Origin: CALHRB01 sp964473465 | GTDB lineage: Bacteria; Bacteroidota; Ignavibacteria; Kapaibacteriales; UBA2268 | Direction of reading: 5' to 3' | Length of the DNA: 64,000 nt | Assembly (NCBI GenBank): GCA_964473465.1 | Contig: CAYYPE010000005.1 | Location: 124,001 to 188,000, forward strand | In this document: positions 47,748-56,682 of the stretch, piece by piece | Numbering within the stretch: the first letter of the stretch is position 1 | How the letters are laid out: each line of letters opens with the position of its first letter | The notes under the pieces: generated by a model | The model's input: only the letters and a program-made list of their open reading frames with translations | Database searches by the model: none | What the model was told of the DNA's origin: nothing | Position numbers and translations under genes: made by a program

Positions 47748-48902
47748 TTATATTTTATACTCTTTCAACCTTTTAATACCACTTTTCAATGTTTCATCCT
47801 GCTTTGCAAAACAAAGCCTGAGCATAGTTTTACCTTCGTCAGATTTTGAATAGAAGACCGATGGCGGTATGGTTGCTACTTTATAATCTCTGACTAATTC
47901 AATAGCCAAATCCATATCATTTTTCCCAGATGGAATGTCAACCATAATAAAATAACTTCCATAAGGAATAGTAGGAGAGAATAAGCTGTCCTTTAATTCA
48001 TTGATAATCAAATCTCGTTTTGCTTGATATAATTTCCTGAATTCAGTTAAATATTCATTTATTTTTGTCAATCCATAGGCTATTGCGTGTTGACATGGAG
48101 TATTAACTGCAAAGGTTGTCCATTGTCTAATAGAATGGATACCTTTAATTAAATCTTTAACCGCACAAGCCCAACCAATTTTCCACCCAGTAAAACCAAA
48201 TGTTTTGCCTGCAGAGGAAATGGTTACTGTCCGTTCTTTCATACCGGGCAGAGTTGATATCGGTATATGAGAGACATTATCATAGGTTAGGAATTCATAC
48301 ACTTCATCGCTAATAACAATTAAATTATTTTTAATTACGAGGTCTGCAATAAATTTTAGTTCTTCAAATGAATAGACTTTTCCTGTAGGATTATGTGGAT
48401 TATTGATAATGATCAGCTTCGTTTTTTTGGTTATGGCTTTTTCAAATTCATCAAAATTGAAAGAAAAATCTGGTTTATGTAGTGTAACGAATTTAGGTAT
48501 TCCATTAGCCAGAAGAACGTCATAAATATAAGAATCATAATAAGGTTCAAATATTATTACTTCGTCACCATCATTAATAATTGAATGAATAGCTGAAAAC
48601 AAAGCTTCGGTTGCCCCCATGGTAACGATTACTTCACTATCATAAGACCAATTAATATTATAAATAGATTTATATAATTCAGTAATATTTTTTCTCAGAG
48701 TTAATATACCAATTGATGGGGCATATTGATTTTTTCCTTGTTTCATAGCTTGATATACTTCTTCGATTAACCATTCAGGACCATTAAAATCTGGAAAACC
48801 CTGACCTAAATTTACAGCATGATTTTCAATTGCCAAGCGGCTCATTGTAGTAAAAACAGATTCGGGAATTTGTTCAATCCTTTTTGATAATTTTAAATTC
48901 AT
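47748..48902 (-). CDS. Class I/II aminotransferase (KBL/YbdL-like methionine/kynurenine aminotransferase)
   Basis: This is a 384-residue protein from the ATG at 48902. I prefer that start because the family N-terminus (LSKRIEQIPESVFTTMSRLA, then NLGQGFPDFNGP) begins there; an upstream TTG at 48932 adds ten residues. The PLP site is in SSAGKTFGFTGWKIGW, with NNPHNPTG and SDEVYEFLTYD as further motifs. The pattern resembles YbdL, which acts on methionine, and kynurenine aminotransferases. The substrate is unproven. The start lies 109 bp from the divergent LOG-family gene. Confidence 0.9.
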   Translation of the reverse strand: MNLKLSKRIEQIPESVFTTMSRLAIENHAVNLGQGFPDFNGPEWLIEEVYQAMKQGKNQYAPSIGILTLRKNITELYKSIYNINWSYDSEVIVTMGATEALFSAIHSIINDGDEVIIFEPYYDSYIYDVLLANGIPKFVTLHKPDFSFNFDEFEKAITKKTKLIIINNPHNPTGKVYSFEELKFIADLVIKNNLIVISDEVYEFLTYDNVSHIPISTLPGMKERTVTISSAGKTFGFTGWKIGWACAVKDLIKGIHSIRQWTTFAVNTPCQHAIAYGLTKINEYLTEFRKLYQAKRDLIINELKDSLFSPTIPYGSYFIMVDIPSGKNDMDLAIELVRDYKVATIPPSVFYSKSDEGKTMLRLCFAKQDETLKSGIKRLKEYKI

Positions 48903-49011
48903 ATAATTTCTAATGATGTTAAACATTTTCAATTACAAAAATAGATATGATTGATAACATTTTACAGTTTTTTTCGTTATTTGATGAATTATAAACTAAA
49001 AAGATTATTAG

Positions 49012-49875
49012 ATGGAAGAAATTAAACATAATTTAAATCCCACGAAAAACAGCAATGGAAAACCTCAAAAATCATACGATAATAAAGAATTTATTCATTC
49101 TGGAAATGGAAGGCTAATTAGAATTCTTTCCGAATATTTATATCCCGAGCAAAGATTCAAAAAATTTAATATCAATAAGACTATAATTTTTTTCGGTTCG
49201 GCAAGAATTAAACCGAAAGAGACAGTGCAAAAAGAAATCTCAGAGATTGAAAGCAAACTCTTAAGTGTCAAAAATAATCCTCAAAAAGAAAGATTATTGA
49301 ATGAATTACATTATTTGAACAAGAAACTTGAAATGTCAAGGTATTATGAGGAATCTTATGAGCTTTCTTATAAGCTGTCAAAATGGTCTGAAACATTACC
49401 CGGAAAAAACAAATTCTTCATCTGTACAGGAGGAGGACCCGGAATTATGGAAGCTGCCAATAGGGGAGCATACGCAGCGGGAGCCAAAACAATTGGACTA
49501 AATATAAGTTTACCAGTTGAACAGGACCCAAATCCATATATTACACCTGAACTTAATTTTGAATTTCATTACTTTTTTATGCGAAAATTTTGGTTAGTTT
49601 ATCCTGCTATCGCTTTAATTGTCTTTCCGGGCGGATTTGGTACTATAGATGAAATGATGGAAGTTCTTACATTGAGACAAACAGAAAAATTTAAAAAGCC
49701 GAGATTGATTTTGCTTTACTCAGAAGAATATTGGAAAAAAATTATAAATTTCGATGCATTAGTTGAATATGGAATGATAAGCAAAGAAGACACAAAACTT
49801 TTTTTTACCGCAAATTCACCAGATGAAGCTATGTTAGTTTTACAAAATAATTTATATAATAGTAACTTATATTAA
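49012..49875 (+). CDS. LOG-family (TIGR00730) nucleotide-monophosphate phosphoribohydrolase-like protein
   Basis: This is a 287-residue protein. The Rossmann-like core shows GGGPGIMEAANRGAYAAGAK and the signature FPGGFGTIDEMMEVLTLRQTEK, as in LOG proteins that release adenine from cytokinin-like nucleotides. An N-terminal extension of about 60 residues plus a charged helix (residues about 75-105) is longer than in typical 190-residue LOGs. A related group is often called 'lysine decarboxylase' in error. No partner genes indicate the substrate. It stands 173 bp before the TPR-thioredoxin gene. Confidence 0.88.
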   Translation: MEEIKHNLNPTKNSNGKPQKSYDNKEFIHSGNGRLIRILSEYLYPEQRFKKFNINKTIIFFGSARIKPKETVQKEISEIESKLLSVKNNPQKERLLNELHYLNKKLEMSRYYEESYELSYKLSKWSETLPGKNKFFICTGGGPGIMEAANRGAYAAGAKTIGLNISLPVEQDPNPYITPELNFEFHYFFMRKFWLVYPAIALIVFPGGFGTIDEMMEVLTLRQTEKFKKPRLILLYSEEYWKKIINFDALVEYGMISKEDTKLFFTANSPDEAMLVLQNNLYNSNLY

Positions 49876-50048
49876 AATTTTAATTATTCTTCTTAGCATA
49901 TTTCAATAACTCAATATAAAAATGAATATAACGATTTATTTTGACAATTAATAAATTTTTATAAATTTATTATAATTTAGATATTTATAAACAATAATTA
50001 AAGCTAATCAAAATAACTAAAATATATTAAAATATTAAATTAACAATT

Positions 50049-51917
50049 ATGTTTAATACTTTACTTAAATTATTTCTTCTATTAAGTTTATTAAAATTTG
50101 ATTTATATTCAGGTCATTTAACAATTCAGCCTGATAAACCAATTGAAAATCAGGAAATACAATTTCGTTATTTTCCTGACAAAAATATTGATACGACAGA
50201 GGTAAAATTAATTTTATATCTTTTCAAATCTGGTTCTATTGAGCCTGAAGCTGTTGAACTAAATTTAATTAGGCAGGATTCTCTTTATTTTAATAAATTT
50301 ATCTTTGATAGCCAGATAGCTTTTTTATTGATTAAAGTATTAGCAGGGGGGAATTATGTTACTAATTTCCAGGAATTTTGGGATTTTGTGATTTATACAA
50401 ATGATGGAATAAAGCCAAAGAAAAATGCTTTATATTTCAAAGCATACTCTTATTTAGGCTCTCTTCCTGAAAATTGTCAGCGATTAGCAAGTTTTACAAA
50501 AGCTATTGAATATTATGAAGAAGAATTAAAATTTTACCCAGATAATCATACTGCTTTACTTTCTTTATTATTGCTCAAATTTGACAGAAAAAGAATTTCT
50601 AAAAACGATTTTCAAGCTTCAATAAAAAAAATATATGACATTGGGCAAGAGGATCTTGATGAATCTGCAACGATATTACTGATTAGAACCTTAAAACTAA
50701 TTAAAGAAGATAAAAAAGCTGAGAAGATTGAAAATTCATACATCTATAAGCATCCGTCAAGTAAATTATCACAGGAAAAAGAATTAAAGCAATTATCTGT
50801 TATAAATCACTTTCGTGAATTTAACTTTCAAGCTTTTGAATTTTTGAGAAAATACCAAAATTCACACCTTAGAGAAAAAATCTGGATTGCTCTTATTCAA
50901 AGTTATTTACAAAATAATAATTTACGAGATTTAGTTGATAAAGTTTTTCAATACGATTATATACCTTATTCAATTTACACAAGACTGGGGTTTAATCTTT
51001 TAAAAAATGACAATTCATATTCTGATTTCGAGCTTGATAGTATCATCAATACATTAACAATGAAAGCCCTATCAACATTGAATGAAGATATTAAATACCA
51101 AAAACCTTCATATTATTCTCTAACTGAATGGGAGAAGATTTCCAGAGTAAATAAGAGTAAATTATTTCAGGAATGGGGAGATTTATTGTCTTTATCAAAT
51201 AAAGATAAAGAGGCAATGGAAAAATATCTGATAGCAATTGACCTCTTGAAGGATGATTATCCTATTTCACTATCTGAATCTTCAATTTTACAGGCTTCTA
51301 AACTAAATCAAGATAGTATAGCTCTGCAAATTGCCTCACAGGCTATTCTTGATTCAAAATCAACTAATTTTATTGACAGTGTTTGCATAAATCTACAATC
51401 AAAATATAAGAAAGAGAATTCAAAGGAATCGCTTGACTCTCTTAAAAGAATTGCTGATATAAATAGGAGAGCAAGAATTACAAAAAATCTTCTAAATATT
51501 TATTCAGAAATTCATTTACAAACTACAGAAAACTCAATAATAAATCTAAATAACTACAAAGGAAATGTTATTATTTTAGCACTCTGGGCAAAATGGTGCG
51601 ATCCGTGTCTTGATTTATTGAAATTTTTAGAGACATATGATAGGAAGGGTTTGATTAATCGAAACATAATAATATTTCCGGTTAACTCTCTTGACACTGA
51701 TTATAATTCAAATACAAATTTTCTAAAGCAAAATAAAATTTCTCTTAATTATTATATTGATTTAAAAGATGAAATTTCCTTGAACTTAGGTTTGAGCGGT
51801 TTACCAGCAACGATATTCATTGATAAAATGGGTAAAATTAGATATATTGAAAAGGGATATATTGACAAAAGTAGTTTCGAACAACTTTTGAATGACTTAA
51901 TTAACATTTTAAATTAA
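50049..51917 (+). CDS. TPR-containing thioredoxin-like protein
   Basis: This is a 622-residue protein. A hydrophobic N-terminus (residues 1-22) looks like a signal or anchor. The first part is beta-rich, and the middle is helical with TPR-like pairs (residues about 130-440). The final about 150 residues are a TlpA/ResA-type thioredoxin fold with the redox motif WAKWCDPCLDL (Cys-Asp-Pro-Cys) and a cis-Pro LSGLPATIFIDKMGKI. It is probably a periplasmic disulfide or thiol protein. The partner is unknown. It is followed after 8 bp by tag, so the pair may be one transcription unit. Confidence 0.82.
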   Translation: MFNTLLKLFLLLSLLKFDLYSGHLTIQPDKPIENQEIQFRYFPDKNIDTTEVKLILYLFKSGSIEPEAVELNLIRQDSLYFNKFIFDSQIAFLLIKVLAGGNYVTNFQEFWDFVIYTNDGIKPKKNALYFKAYSYLGSLPENCQRLASFTKAIEYYEEELKFYPDNHTALLSLLLLKFDRKRISKNDFQASIKKIYDIGQEDLDESATILLIRTLKLIKEDKKAEKIENSYIYKHPSSKLSQEKELKQLSVINHFREFNFQAFEFLRKYQNSHLREKIWIALIQSYLQNNNLRDLVDKVFQYDYIPYSIYTRLGFNLLKNDNSYSDFELDSIINTLTMKALSTLNEDIKYQKPSYYSLTEWEKISRVNKSKLFQEWGDLLSLSNKDKEAMEKYLIAIDLLKDDYPISLSESSILQASKLNQDSIALQIASQAILDSKSTNFIDSVCINLQSKYKKENSKESLDSLKRIADINRRARITKNLLNIYSEIHLQTTENSIINLNNYKGNVIILALWAKWCDPCLDLLKFLETYDRKGLINRNIIIFPVNSLDTDYNSNTNFLKQNKISLNYYIDLKDEISLNLGLSGLPATIFIDKMGKIRYIEKGYIDKSSFEQLLNDLINILN

Positions 51918-51925
51918 AAATAAAA

Positions 51926-52492
51926 ATGGAAATCATACAAAGATGTGACTGGTCTTTAGGAAACCCAAAGATGATACATTATCACGATACAGAGTGGGGG
52001 GTTCCTCTTCATGATGATAACAAATTATTTGAATTTTTGCTTCTTGATACTTTTCAAGCTGGTCTTAGCTGGTCAACAATATTGAATAAAAGAGAAAATT
52101 TCAGACTGGAGTTTGATAATTTTGATTACAGGAAAATCTCCGAATATGATGATAGCAAGGTATATGAATTATTAACAAAACCAGGAATAATTCGAAACAA
52201 GCTAAAAATTAGGGCCAGCATAACCAATTCAAGAGCTTTTATAAAAATACAGGAAGAATTTGGAAACTTTGATTCATATATATGGCAATTTACCGATAGA
52301 AAAACAATTAAAAATGAATGGTATTTTATTGAACAAATGCCTACAAGATCAGAAATTTCTGACAAAATGAGCAAGGATTTAGTCAAAAGAGGTTTTATGT
52401 ATGCTGGTTCAACAATTTGCTATGCTTTTATGCAGGCTATTGGAATGGTAAACGATCATTTAGCAACCTGTTTCAGATATCATGAGGTATAA
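51926..52492 (+). CDS. tag: DNA-3-methyladenine glycosylase I
   Basis: This is a 188-residue protein. The family's RCDWSLGNPKMIHYHDTEWGVP opening is present, split here as RCDW then MIHYHDTEWGVP. TFQAGLSWSTILNKRENFR and a C-terminal YAFMQAIGMVNDHLATCFRY follow; the Cys and His residues form the zinc site of Tag. The enzyme excises 3-methyladenine from alkylated DNA. It is preceded by the TPR-thioredoxin gene (8 bp) and followed by a strong hairpin terminator at 52497-52520. Confidence 0.96.
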   Translation: MEIIQRCDWSLGNPKMIHYHDTEWGVPLHDDNKLFEFLLLDTFQAGLSWSTILNKRENFRLEFDNFDYRKISEYDDSKVYELLTKPGIIRNKLKIRASITNSRAFIKIQEEFGNFDSYIWQFTDRKTIKNEWYFIEQMPTRSEISDKMSKDLVKRGFMYAGSTICYAFMQAIGMVNDHLATCFRYHEV

Positions 52493-52496
52493 AAAA

Positions 52497-52520
52497 AGCA
52501 TTCCTTTAAGAAGGAATGCT
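52497..52520. terminator. Hairpin terminator, likely bidirectional
   Basis: A ten-base perfect stem AGCATTCCTT/AAGGAATGCT encloses the loop TAAG. The left arm follows a run of A and the right arm precedes a TATTAACTTT stretch, weak as a U-tract on the plus strand but supported by the A-run for minus-strand transcripts. It sits between the tag stop (52492) and the convergent lipoprotein gene stop (52549), consistent with ending both. Confidence 0.78.
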
Positions 52521-52548
52521 TATTAACTTTATACTTGTTCAAATAAAT

Positions 52549-53235
52549 TTATTTATTTACAGGGTTATCATAAAATATTTTTTTCCCATTAGAAAATTCA
52601 ATTGATGTTGGTTGCCACAATGTATAAAGATTGGGTGATTTGGTTTCGAGTAACTCTCTTAAAGTTTTTTCCAAAGGATCGTTATCCCTGCTGGGATAAG
52701 AAGTACTAAATGAATAAGTCAATCCGGATTTCACTTCTTGATTAATTTTAATAGGAATTGTTCTTATTGTCTGATTTGCTGTTGTAACAAAGCTAAAGAT
52801 ACCTTCGATGGCTTTAATGTCCTGCTTGCTTCGATTTTGAATGGCATAGTTTACGACAGTGTATTTGGCATTATTTGTATCCTTGAATTCCCAGCTTAAA
52901 TATCTGTAATTAATAACACTATTAAGAGCAGAGCTAACTAAAGAAGTGATACTGTTTTTTCGTAAAAGTTCTTTCTCTTTTTCAATCAAATCAGATAACG
53001 TTTTACCATTAATCGAATCAGGTGTCTGAGCATATTTAATAACTATTCCGGATAATAAGTCAATACTTTCTTTTTGAAATTTAGTATCATTTTTAATCTT
53101 ATCAATCATATCGGGTAAATTTGAGTAATCAAATTTTTCTTTAAGGAGAGGAGACTCATTTTTTTGATTGCAGGAAACGAAAAGAAAAATGGAAAATAAG
53201 CCAATAAAAATGCTAATCTTGGTAAAGTTCATCAT
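52549..53235 (-). CDS. Hypothetical lipoprotein
   Basis: I do not recognise a family. The start at 53235 follows a GAGG by 3 bp; the ATG at 53232 is spaced 6 bp from it and could equally be used. The N-terminus is a hydrophobic signal ending in a lipobox (FLFVSC), so the mature protein is probably lipidated. The rest (about 205 residues) is Ser/Asn/Lys-rich, with a helical part in the middle and a beta-rich C-terminal half. It is convergent to tag across the hairpin terminator and follows the Ppx/GppA gene by 69 bp. Confidence 0.78.
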   Translation of the reverse strand: MMNFTKISIFIGLFSIFLFVSCNQKNESPLLKEKFDYSNLPDMIDKIKNDTKFQKESIDLLSGIVIKYAQTPDSINGKTLSDLIEKEKELLRKNSITSLVSSALNSVINYRYLSWEFKDTNNAKYTVVNYAIQNRSKQDIKAIEGIFSFVTTANQTIRTIPIKINQEVKSGLTYSFSTSYPSRDNDPLEKTLRELLETKSPNLYTLWQPTSIEFSNGKKIFYDNPVNK

Positions 53236-53304
53236 ATACCTCAAATAATAAATCAAAAATTGTTTAAAAAATAACTTGCAAATTTAAACTTTTTTATAAT
53301 ATTT

Positions 53305-54207
53305 TTAGCTAATATTTTTGAACACTGATTTAATTAAACCGAATCTTAGCCCATTTGCACTGACAATAACGCTGTCCTTTTCTAATTTTTCCATAATTAA
53401 TTTCAAAATCAATCCACCAGCAGATATAACATCTGCCCGCATTGGATTAACACCAAATTTTTCGATTATATCATTTAGTGAAGTTTTAAATAGCAAATCA
53501 ACTAATTGATTAATCTTGTTTTTGCTTAACTTATAAAGATGAACTTTTTCTCTGTCATAATCTTTCAATCCGAGAGAAATAGCAGCTAATGTTGTTGGTG
53601 TTCCTGCCACAGCATACAATTTACAATCATCGCAACCAAATTTAACTGAATCTAAATCTTGCCAGATACTTGTAATAGCTAATTGAATATTAGCGGATTC
53701 TGGAGGGTGGGGAAGAAAATATTTTTCTGCTAATCTAACTGCACCCATCTGAATGCTGATATAATTAAATATATTTGACTCTTTTCCATGAATAATTTCG
53801 GTACTTCCACCACCAATATCAACAACCATGCTTTCCTGATCATCTTCCACAGTACCCAGAAAACTAATCTTTGCTTCTTCAGATCCTCTTAATACCATTA
53901 TATTATTATTTAACGTCTCTGATAAAATTTTCAGAACTTCACCTGAATTTTTTGCATCTCTCAAAGCACTTGTTCCGGCAGCGTTAATAAGATCGACATT
54001 TAGATTTTCGCAAATTAATTTATAATTTTCCAAAATTTTTACTGCTCTATCGAGTGCCTGTTTTGAAATCACACCAGTCTGGTTTAGGTCCTGCCCAAGC
54101 CTTGCAAGGGAATGTTCATCTCTGATTAATTTTAAATCAATTCCATCATAGTCAGCAATAGTCATAAGAATAGTATTAGTTCCGATATCAATCCCAGCAA
54201 TTCTCAT
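53305..54207 (-). CDS. Ppx/GppA-family phosphatase
   Basis: This is a 300-residue protein of the single-domain exopolyphosphatase/GppA type. The actin-like ATPase fold shows GIDIGTNTILMTIADYD at the N-terminus, ALRDAKN with the catalytic-region residues, VVDIGGGSTEII, and a conserved ISAGGLIL near the C-terminus. The family hydrolyses polyphosphate or (p)ppGpp 5'-phosphate. The long C-terminal HD-like domain of E. coli Ppx is absent, as in shorter homologues. It follows prmA by 15 bp in the same direction. Confidence 0.9.
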   Translation of the reverse strand: MRIAGIDIGTNTILMTIADYDGIDLKLIRDEHSLARLGQDLNQTGVISKQALDRAVKILENYKLICENLNVDLINAAGTSALRDAKNSGEVLKILSETLNNNIMVLRGSEEAKISFLGTVEDDQESMVVDIGGGSTEIIHGKESNIFNYISIQMGAVRLAEKYFLPHPPESANIQLAITSIWQDLDSVKFGCDDCKLYAVAGTPTTLAAISLGLKDYDREKVHLYKLSKNKINQLVDLLFKTSLNDIIEKFGVNPMRADVISAGGLILKLIMEKLEKDSVIVSANGLRFGLIKSVFKNIS

Positions 54208-54222
54208 TTTAAAATCCTTAAA

Positions 54223-55086
54223 TTATTTTACTGAAAAGTGGAAAGCACACCATTCGTCTTCATATATAGTTTGAATATGATTGAAACCAACCTCAGTAGC
54301 TTTCTGTAGTATCAATTCTTCATCAAAGGACAATACACCTGAGGCTAATAAAAGACCATTTCGATTTTTTAAAGAAGAATAAAATTTGTCAAAGTTTGAG
54401 ATTAAAAGATGAGTATATAAATTTGCCATAATACCATCAACATCTGGTAAAAAAATTTCTTCAACCCCACAAAGTCTAAGATCAATACCAGAATTGATTG
54501 AGTTTAGTTTGAAATTTTCCCGGGCATTATCAATAGCCCAGTCATTGTTATCTATTGCTAAAACAGAGTTAGCTCCGAGTTTCAATGCAATTATAGATAA
54601 AATTCCAGTACCACATCCTGCATCAATCCACGAAGAACCTTTTTTAACATTATGGAGTAACAATTTAGCAACTAATCTGGTTGTTGAATGATGCCCAGTT
54701 CCAAAAGACATCTTTGGATTTATAATTATATTAATTCTTTTATCGCCATCAATTTGCTTTATCCAGTCCGGTCTGATAAAAATTTTATTTTCAATGTCGA
54801 TTGGTTGAATGCTTTGCTCCCATTCTTCGTTCCAATTAGTTTCTTTGATTGTTTCCACATCAGTAACTTCAGTTTTTTCATAGACTTTCTTAAGAGAATT
54901 AATGATATTATCGAGAATGTCATCAGAGAAATCTTCGGATAAGAAAGTAACTATCAATTCGTCAAATTTTTCTTCAATTCCAATCGGGTTATAAAGAAAA
55001 ATTATGCCGTAAGCTGTATCATAATATTCTTCAGGAATTATAATTTTAATACTGGTATATTTTTTAAAGTAATCTGACTGTTTCAT
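54223..55086 (-). CDS. prmA: Ribosomal protein L11 methyltransferase
   Basis: This is a 287-residue protein. The N-terminal substrate-binding region is followed by the methyltransferase core with MSFGTGHHSTTRL (PrmA signature), DAGCGTGILSIIALKLGA (motif I), IDNNDWAIDNARENF and a C-terminal ASGVLSFDEELI segment. PrmA trimethylates residues of ribosomal protein L11. It is divergent from the KdsC-like gene across 104 bp and is followed by the Ppx/GppA gene after 15 bp. Confidence 0.94.
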   Translation of the reverse strand: MKQSDYFKKYTSIKIIIPEEYYDTAYGIIFLYNPIGIEEKFDELIVTFLSEDFSDDILDNIINSLKKVYEKTEVTDVETIKETNWNEEWEQSIQPIDIENKIFIRPDWIKQIDGDKRINIIINPKMSFGTGHHSTTRLVAKLLLHNVKKGSSWIDAGCGTGILSIIALKLGANSVLAIDNNDWAIDNARENFKLNSINSGIDLRLCGVEEIFLPDVDGIMANLYTHLLISNFDKFYSSLKNRNGLLLASGVLSFDEELILQKATEVGFNHIQTIYEDEWCAFHFSVK

Positions 55087-55190
55087 TAATTTATTTTAAT
55101 TTTAAACAAAATTTGTAAAACTATCGTTTATTTTTCATATTTATACTAAATTGTATAGATATAATTCGTAAATTACAAAATATGTGATAA

Positions 55191-55718
55191 ATGGAAATAT
55201 CTAAAGAATTAAGAGAGAAAATAAAGAATATAAGATTATTCGTAATGGATGTAGATGGAACTTTGACAAATGGTAAAGTGTTTTATTCAAAGAACGGAGA
55301 GGAATTAAAGATTTTTTCGATTCGAGATGGAATGGGCATAGAATTGTTAAGAAGAGGAGGATTGGAAATAGGGATTATCACAAGCGAGAATTCTCCAATA
55401 GTTATTGCTCGAGCTGCTAAATTAAAAATCGAAAATTTAATTTTGGGTTCCCGGAATAAGAAGAAAGATTTGAGTGAATTACTTAACAAATTATCAGTCG
55501 ATAAATCAGAGACAGCCTTTATTGGCGATGATGTCAATGATATAGAGGTGATGAAGTACGTAGGATTATGTGCTTGTCCATCGGATTCGAATAAGAATGT
55601 AATCGAGATGGCCGATTATATTTGTTCAAAACCCGGTGGGGAAGGAGCAGTAAGAGAATTTGCAGAATTAATTTTAGTTAACCAAAATAAATCAATTATT
55701 TTACCTGAAAATTGGTAA
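55191..55718 (+). CDS. kdsC: KdsC-like HAD phosphatase
   Basis: This is a 175-residue HAD hydrolase of KdsC length. The motifs are DVDGTLTNGKVFYSKNGEE with the nucleophile Asp, IITSEN (motif II Ser/Thr), an ILGSRNKKKDL Lys, and IGDDVNDIEVM (motif IV). KdsC releases phosphate from Kdo-8-phosphate for lipopolysaccharide core synthesis. No kdsA, kdsB or kdsD lies adjacent, so the link to LPS is by family only. It starts an apparent plus-strand unit with the YtxH and DUF948-like genes. Confidence 0.83.
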   Translation: MEISKELREKIKNIRLFVMDVDGTLTNGKVFYSKNGEELKIFSIRDGMGIELLRRGGLEIGIITSENSPIVIARAAKLKIENLILGSRNKKKDLSELLNKLSVDKSETAFIGDDVNDIEVMKYVGLCACPSDSNKNVIEMADYICSKPGGEGAVREFAELILVNQNKSIILPENW

Positions 55719-55722
55719 TATT

Positions 55723-55730
55723 AGGAGGTG
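55723..55730 (+). promoter_or_regulatory. Unusually strong ribosome-binding site
   Basis: The sequence AGGAGGTG ends 4 bp before the ATG of the YtxH gene at 55735. It is close to a perfect Shine-Dalgarno sequence, whereas most genes in this window have weak or no such site. This suggests high translation of the YtxH protein. Confidence 0.8.
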
Positions 55731-55734
55731 TTTT

Positions 55735-56181
55735 ATGAGTGATATTAATAATCAATCGGGCTCTTATACTAAAGGTTTTGTAATTGGAGCCATAATTGGT
55801 GGTGCTATTGGTGCCATAACAGCTTTATTGCTTGCCCCAAAAAGCGGTAAAGAATTACGACAGGAGCTTGCCGAAAAGTCAAATGAATTATATGGACTGG
55901 CGTCGGATTACGTTTCCAAGTTTGAAGAAAATATGAGTTCCTCAATTTCTGCAACTGTTAATGAAGGTAAACTCAGGGCAGAAAATATCATTGCAAGTGC
56001 AAAAAGACAAGCCGGAGAGATTCTCTCCAATGCTGAAAAAGTTCTCAGTGAGGCTAAAACCAAAGCTGCTACTATTAAAGAGGAGATTCAGGATAAGATT
56101 GATACCATTAAGGATGCTGCTAAAGCCGGAGCAGATGCTTTCAAGGCAGAACTTAATGCTCCTGAAGAACAACAATCATAA
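55735..56181 (+). CDS. YtxH-domain protein
   Basis: This is a 148-residue protein. It has a glycine-rich membrane helix at the N-terminus (FVIGAIIGGAIGAITALLLAP) ending in a KSGKELR-type motif, then a long Ala/Lys/Glu helix. This is the YtxH family pattern of small membrane-anchored coiled-coil proteins, which are often stress-induced. Function is otherwise unknown. It has a near-perfect ribosome-binding site and lies 16 bp after the KdsC-like gene and 18 bp before a DUF948-like gene. Confidence 0.88.
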   Translation: MSDINNQSGSYTKGFVIGAIIGGAIGAITALLLAPKSGKELRQELAEKSNELYGLASDYVSKFEENMSSSISATVNEGKLRAENIIASAKRQAGEILSNAEKVLSEAKTKAATIKEEIQDKIDTIKDAAKAGADAFKAELNAPEEQQS

Positions 56182-56199
56182 TCTATTTATGGAGTGAAT

Positions 56200-56631
56200 A
56201 TGGAACTCGATTTAATAATTAAAATTGCAGTTGTTGTTACTCTATTGGTTTTCATTATATTGTCCATATATTTAATTGTTACTCTTGGTGGCACTTTAAA
56301 ATTACTGAAAGAAACCAAGATTACGATTGATAACTTAGCAGAAGATTTGTCGAGTTCTTTGAAGTCTATTACTGCTGATATAACTGAACTAAAAAATCAA
56401 ATGCTTCAATCTCTTAATAATTTAGATACTGTTTCAAAGGAAGTTGTTGATACAACTCAGAGAATAGAAGTCGAAGCAAAAAGTTTTTTCGAAATTTTTA
56501 CTCCACTTAATTACCTTGTTAAGAATTTCTATGAGAAAGTTGCTCCTCCTGTCAATTTTGCAGCATCTTTAATATCAGCCTCATCCAAAGCAGTAGCAAC
56601 TTTTGTGAACTTACTGGGAAAGAAAAAATAA
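56200..56631 (+). CDS. DUF948-like small membrane protein
   Basis: I choose the ATG at 56200, which is 5 bp after GGAG; a GTG at 56194 overlaps the ribosome-binding site. The result is 143 residues. One membrane helix (IIKIAVVVTLLVFIILSIYL) is followed by a long amphipathic helix, then a hydrophobic C-terminal stretch around ISASSKAVATFVNLLG. The shape resembles the DUF948 family, which often pairs with YtxH proteins as here. A terminator follows at 56647-56678. No enzymatic motif is visible. Confidence 0.75.
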   Translation: MELDLIIKIAVVVTLLVFIILSIYLIVTLGGTLKLLKETKITIDNLAEDLSSSLKSITADITELKNQMLQSLNNLDTVSKEVVDTTQRIEVEAKSFFEIFTPLNYLVKNFYEKVAPPVNFAASLISASSKAVATFVNLLGKKK

Positions 56632-56646
56632 TACAAAAAAAATATT

Positions 56647-56678
56647 AATCAACCCTATAATTAACCATAGGGTTGATT
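56647..56678. terminator. Rho-independent terminator, convergent
   Basis: A perfect 12-base stem AATCAACCCTAT/ATAGGGTTGATT encloses an eight-base loop, and the right arm runs into a T tract (56677-56684). It lies between the convergent DUF948-like gene (stop 56631) and the DUF6580-like gene (stop 56683). It is the best terminator in the window. Confidence 0.88.
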
Positions 56679-56682
56679 TTTT

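Noticed and set aside
48903..48932. Longer start for the aminotransferase at 48932 (TTG)
   Set aside because: Family N-termini align from the ATG at 48902, and the added residues have no match.
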